In this document: one piece after another, positions 62,835 to 64,000 of the stretch
Layout: the number at the start of each line of letters is the position of its first letter
Position numbering within the stretch: the stretch's first letter is position 1
Assembly (NCBI GenBank): GCA_040002435.1
Contig: JBDUEM010000004.1
Coordinates: 10,552-74,551 of the forward strand
Reading direction: 5' to 3'
DNA from: JANXXV01 sp040002435
Lineage (GTDB): Bacteria > Acidobacteriota > Terriglobia > Bryobacterales > Bryobacteraceae
Length of the DNA stretch: 64,000 nucleotides
Notes under the pieces: generated by a model
What the model saw: only the letters and a program-made list of their open reading frames with translations
Databases searched by the model: none
What the model was told of the DNA's origin: nothing
Made by a program: the position numbers and the translations under genes

Positions 62835-63340
62835 TGAAGGAGCGAACGGTAGGCACAAGGGCCCTCGGGCAGTTGGGAGTTTCTGCCGGCTTCGCGCATA
62901 TAAAAAATTCGCCTCACGAATGGGGCCGGGGCATCGGAGCACTTGGCAAGCGCGTAGGCTCTTCGTTTGGAATCCTCGTCATCAAGAACTCCGTGCAATT
63001 CAGCGTCGGATACCTCCGTCATGAAGAGTTTGGATACCAGCCCTCCGGCAAGGAAGGCTTCAAGCCGCGTCTGGCGTACGCGCTGTTGAGTACGGTAAGA
63101 ACCCGTGACACGCGCACGCACACCAGAAAATGGGCGACCGGAAGAGTGTCCGGTGTGTTGGCCAGCGGGATGTTGTCACGCCTCTGGCAGCCCGTGCGCC
63201 TGCGCACGGTTTCTAGTGGTTTCTCCTCGGCCGGTATTTCGCTCGGTGTCGATGCCGGCACCAATGTGCTCCGGGAATTCTGGCCCGAGATCCGCCATCC
63301 ACATCGCAAAAAGGGAGCGCCGGCACCACCCGCTTCATAA
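62831..63340 (+). CDS. Secreted family protein, paralogue of 57694-58386 (leader in another frame)
   Basis: 169 residues from an ATG at 62831 with no ribosome site and no leader. The pattern GRVSGVLASGMLSRLWQPVR followed by GFSSAGISLGVDAGTNVLRE matches the C-terminus of the 57694 gene (SRVAGALASGFVGMAWTPDR). Earlier NSPHEWGRGIGALGKRVGSS and VGYLRHEEFGYQPSGKEG look like a conserved core. The missing leader lies in another frame just upstream (62725-62834), so one frame break probably separates the parts of a 205-residue exported protein. Function unknown. Confidence 0.68.
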   Translation: MMKERTVGTRALGQLGVSAGFAHIKNSPHEWGRGIGALGKRVGSSFGILVIKNSVQFSVGYLRHEEFGYQPSGKEGFKPRLAYALLSTVRTRDTRTHTRKWATGRVSGVLASGMLSRLWQPVRLRTVSSGFSSAGISLGVDAGTNVLREFWPEIRHPHRKKGAPAPPAS

Positions 63341-63528
63341 CGCCCTATTTTTCTTTGTCCGATTTTTCACGCCATCTACGCTTTTGTCTGTAAATGCCGC
63401 CACGCCGGCGAAAGCCCAGAAGGAGTGAAGAGGAGGTAGATATGGGAAAGGAAGTTGCCTTAGCGATGGGGATTGCCCTGCTCACCGGTGTTCCCATGAG
63501 TCGGACCGGTTTGTCCGGCGCCGATATC

Positions 63529-64000
63529 CTAAATCCGTACGAGGTGGCCTTGGTCGGCGGCTTTCTGGGCGGCAATAGTAATCTCGGTTACCCGGTACAT
63601 GTCAGCGAGGGTGAGACTGGCGGGCCGCCCATTGTAGGCGGAATCAAGAAAGTCAAGAAACACTGATTGCTGCTCAGGAAGGGGTTCCACAACGTGCGGC
63701 TTCTGGCTTGACGTCATCAGCGTCACGCCGGTAGACGCCTGGTATTCAGCAATGCCCTTCGTCCCCGCCAGGCGTAGCCGATCATCCCCGTGCGTCGCGG
63801 CCGGATCCGTCCGCAAATAATCCATGCGCAGGTTCGCGATGCCTCCGTTGTCCAGTTTGAAGATGGAAGCCGTCACATTTTCCATCTCACCCAGATCCGG
63901 AAACCCAACATGCGTCTGCATGCCGAGCACTTCCTGAAATTCGCGCCCGCTGGTGAAGCGCATCAGGTCGATCATGTGAATGCCGATCCAGGCGATGGTG
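63529..64000 (-). CDS. Gfo/Idh/MocA family oxidoreductase, C-terminal fragment (start outside window)
   Basis: 157 residues are visible, open to the window edge. The sequence starts TIAWIGIHMIDLMRF and contains the C-terminal beta-sheet pattern of Gfo/Idh/MocA oxidoreductases (NVTASIFKLDNGGIANLRMD, LRLAGTKGIAEYQAS, and the end LADMYRVTEITIAAQKAADQ). The N-terminal NAD(P)-binding domain must lie beyond position 64000. Such enzymes oxidise or reduce sugars and cyclitols. The 3' end runs 138 bases antisense to a short plus-strand ORF (63442-63666), which I consider spurious. Confidence 0.85.
   Translation of the reverse strand, partial: TIAWIGIHMIDLMRFTSGREFQEVLGMQTHVGFPDLGEMENVTASIFKLDNGGIANLRMDYLRTDPAATHGDDRLRLAGTKGIAEYQASTGVTLMTSSQKPHVVEPLPEQQSVFLDFLDSAYNGRPASLTLADMYRVTEITIAAQKAADQGHLVRI

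Noticed and set aside
63442..63666. 74-residue plus-strand ORF with a strong AGGAGGT ribosome site six bases before the ATG
   Set aside because: Its last 138 bases are antisense to the conserved C-terminus of the Gfo/Idh/MocA gene, and the translation has no recognisable family; the ribosome site is the only support.

Overview
The window reads as chromosomal DNA of a diderm soil-type bacterium of the Acidobacteriota, most likely the Bryobacterales/Solibacter branch. The clearest lineage sign is the roughly 230-residue C-terminal domain of the Kelch protein at 19907-21613, which matches my memory of a domain first described from Solibacter usitatus (TIGR03437). GC-rich coding DNA, lpxD (lipid A synthesis) and many secreted proteins of unknown function fit this. 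No rRNA, tRNA, CRISPR array, transposase or phage gene was seen, so this is a gene-dense ordinary chromosome segment with lineage-specific accessory genes.

Layout. 1-2432 (minus): an unrecognised operon of secreted or coiled-coil proteins and a lipoprotein. 2586-5040 (plus): a translationally coupled exported pair, purine nucleoside permease and adenosine deaminase, for purine scavenging. 5089-12819: VIT/VWA protein, LysM/BON protein, small stress-type and secreted proteins, an amidase, and a secreted DNRLRE protein with a long Gly-X-Thr collagen-like tail. 12899-19791: small zinc-ribbon ORFs, a LamG protein, a PPOX flavoprotein, a GH63-like glucosidase, and an ECF sigma/anti-sigma pair ending in a strong terminator. 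19907-24193: Kelch/Soli-type protein, LtrA, and a LarA-like protein. 24218-30469 (minus): an exosortase-associated-type CAAX protease, an unusual di-haem protein with toroid and HEAT repeats, and a large TPR lipoprotein. 30581-36915 (minus): TolC, DinB-like, NhaA, an OmpA-family gene broken at an A6 tract, a MacB-like permease and a TPR protein.

37078-45152 (plus): a TPR protein, a YHS-like protein, lpxD, a LOG-family protein, a SpoIIE-type phosphatase, a K+ channel with an RCK domain, the bifunctional NAD(P)HX repair enzyme and tsaE. The last four are packed with adjacent or overlapping stops and starts. 45119-53810: oligopeptidase B, an acyl-CoA ligase, a HisN/IMPase-like phosphatase, a methyltransferase, a hybrid sensor kinase and a 1-Cys peroxiredoxin. 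53863-63340 is the least familiar part: metallophosphoesterase, secreted protein and phospholipase-D-like protein on the minus strand; then an exported protein with kinase-like residues, a small secreted family present twice, and two alpha/beta hydrolases on the plus strand; and an MsbA-type exporter. The window ends in a truncated Gfo/Idh/MocA oxidoreductase.

Four genes (near 1750, 34615, 60300 and 62800) look intact apart from one frame change each. This suggests residual single-base assembly errors or recent mutation, and they should be read with that in mind. All family names are from reading the translations; no database search was run.
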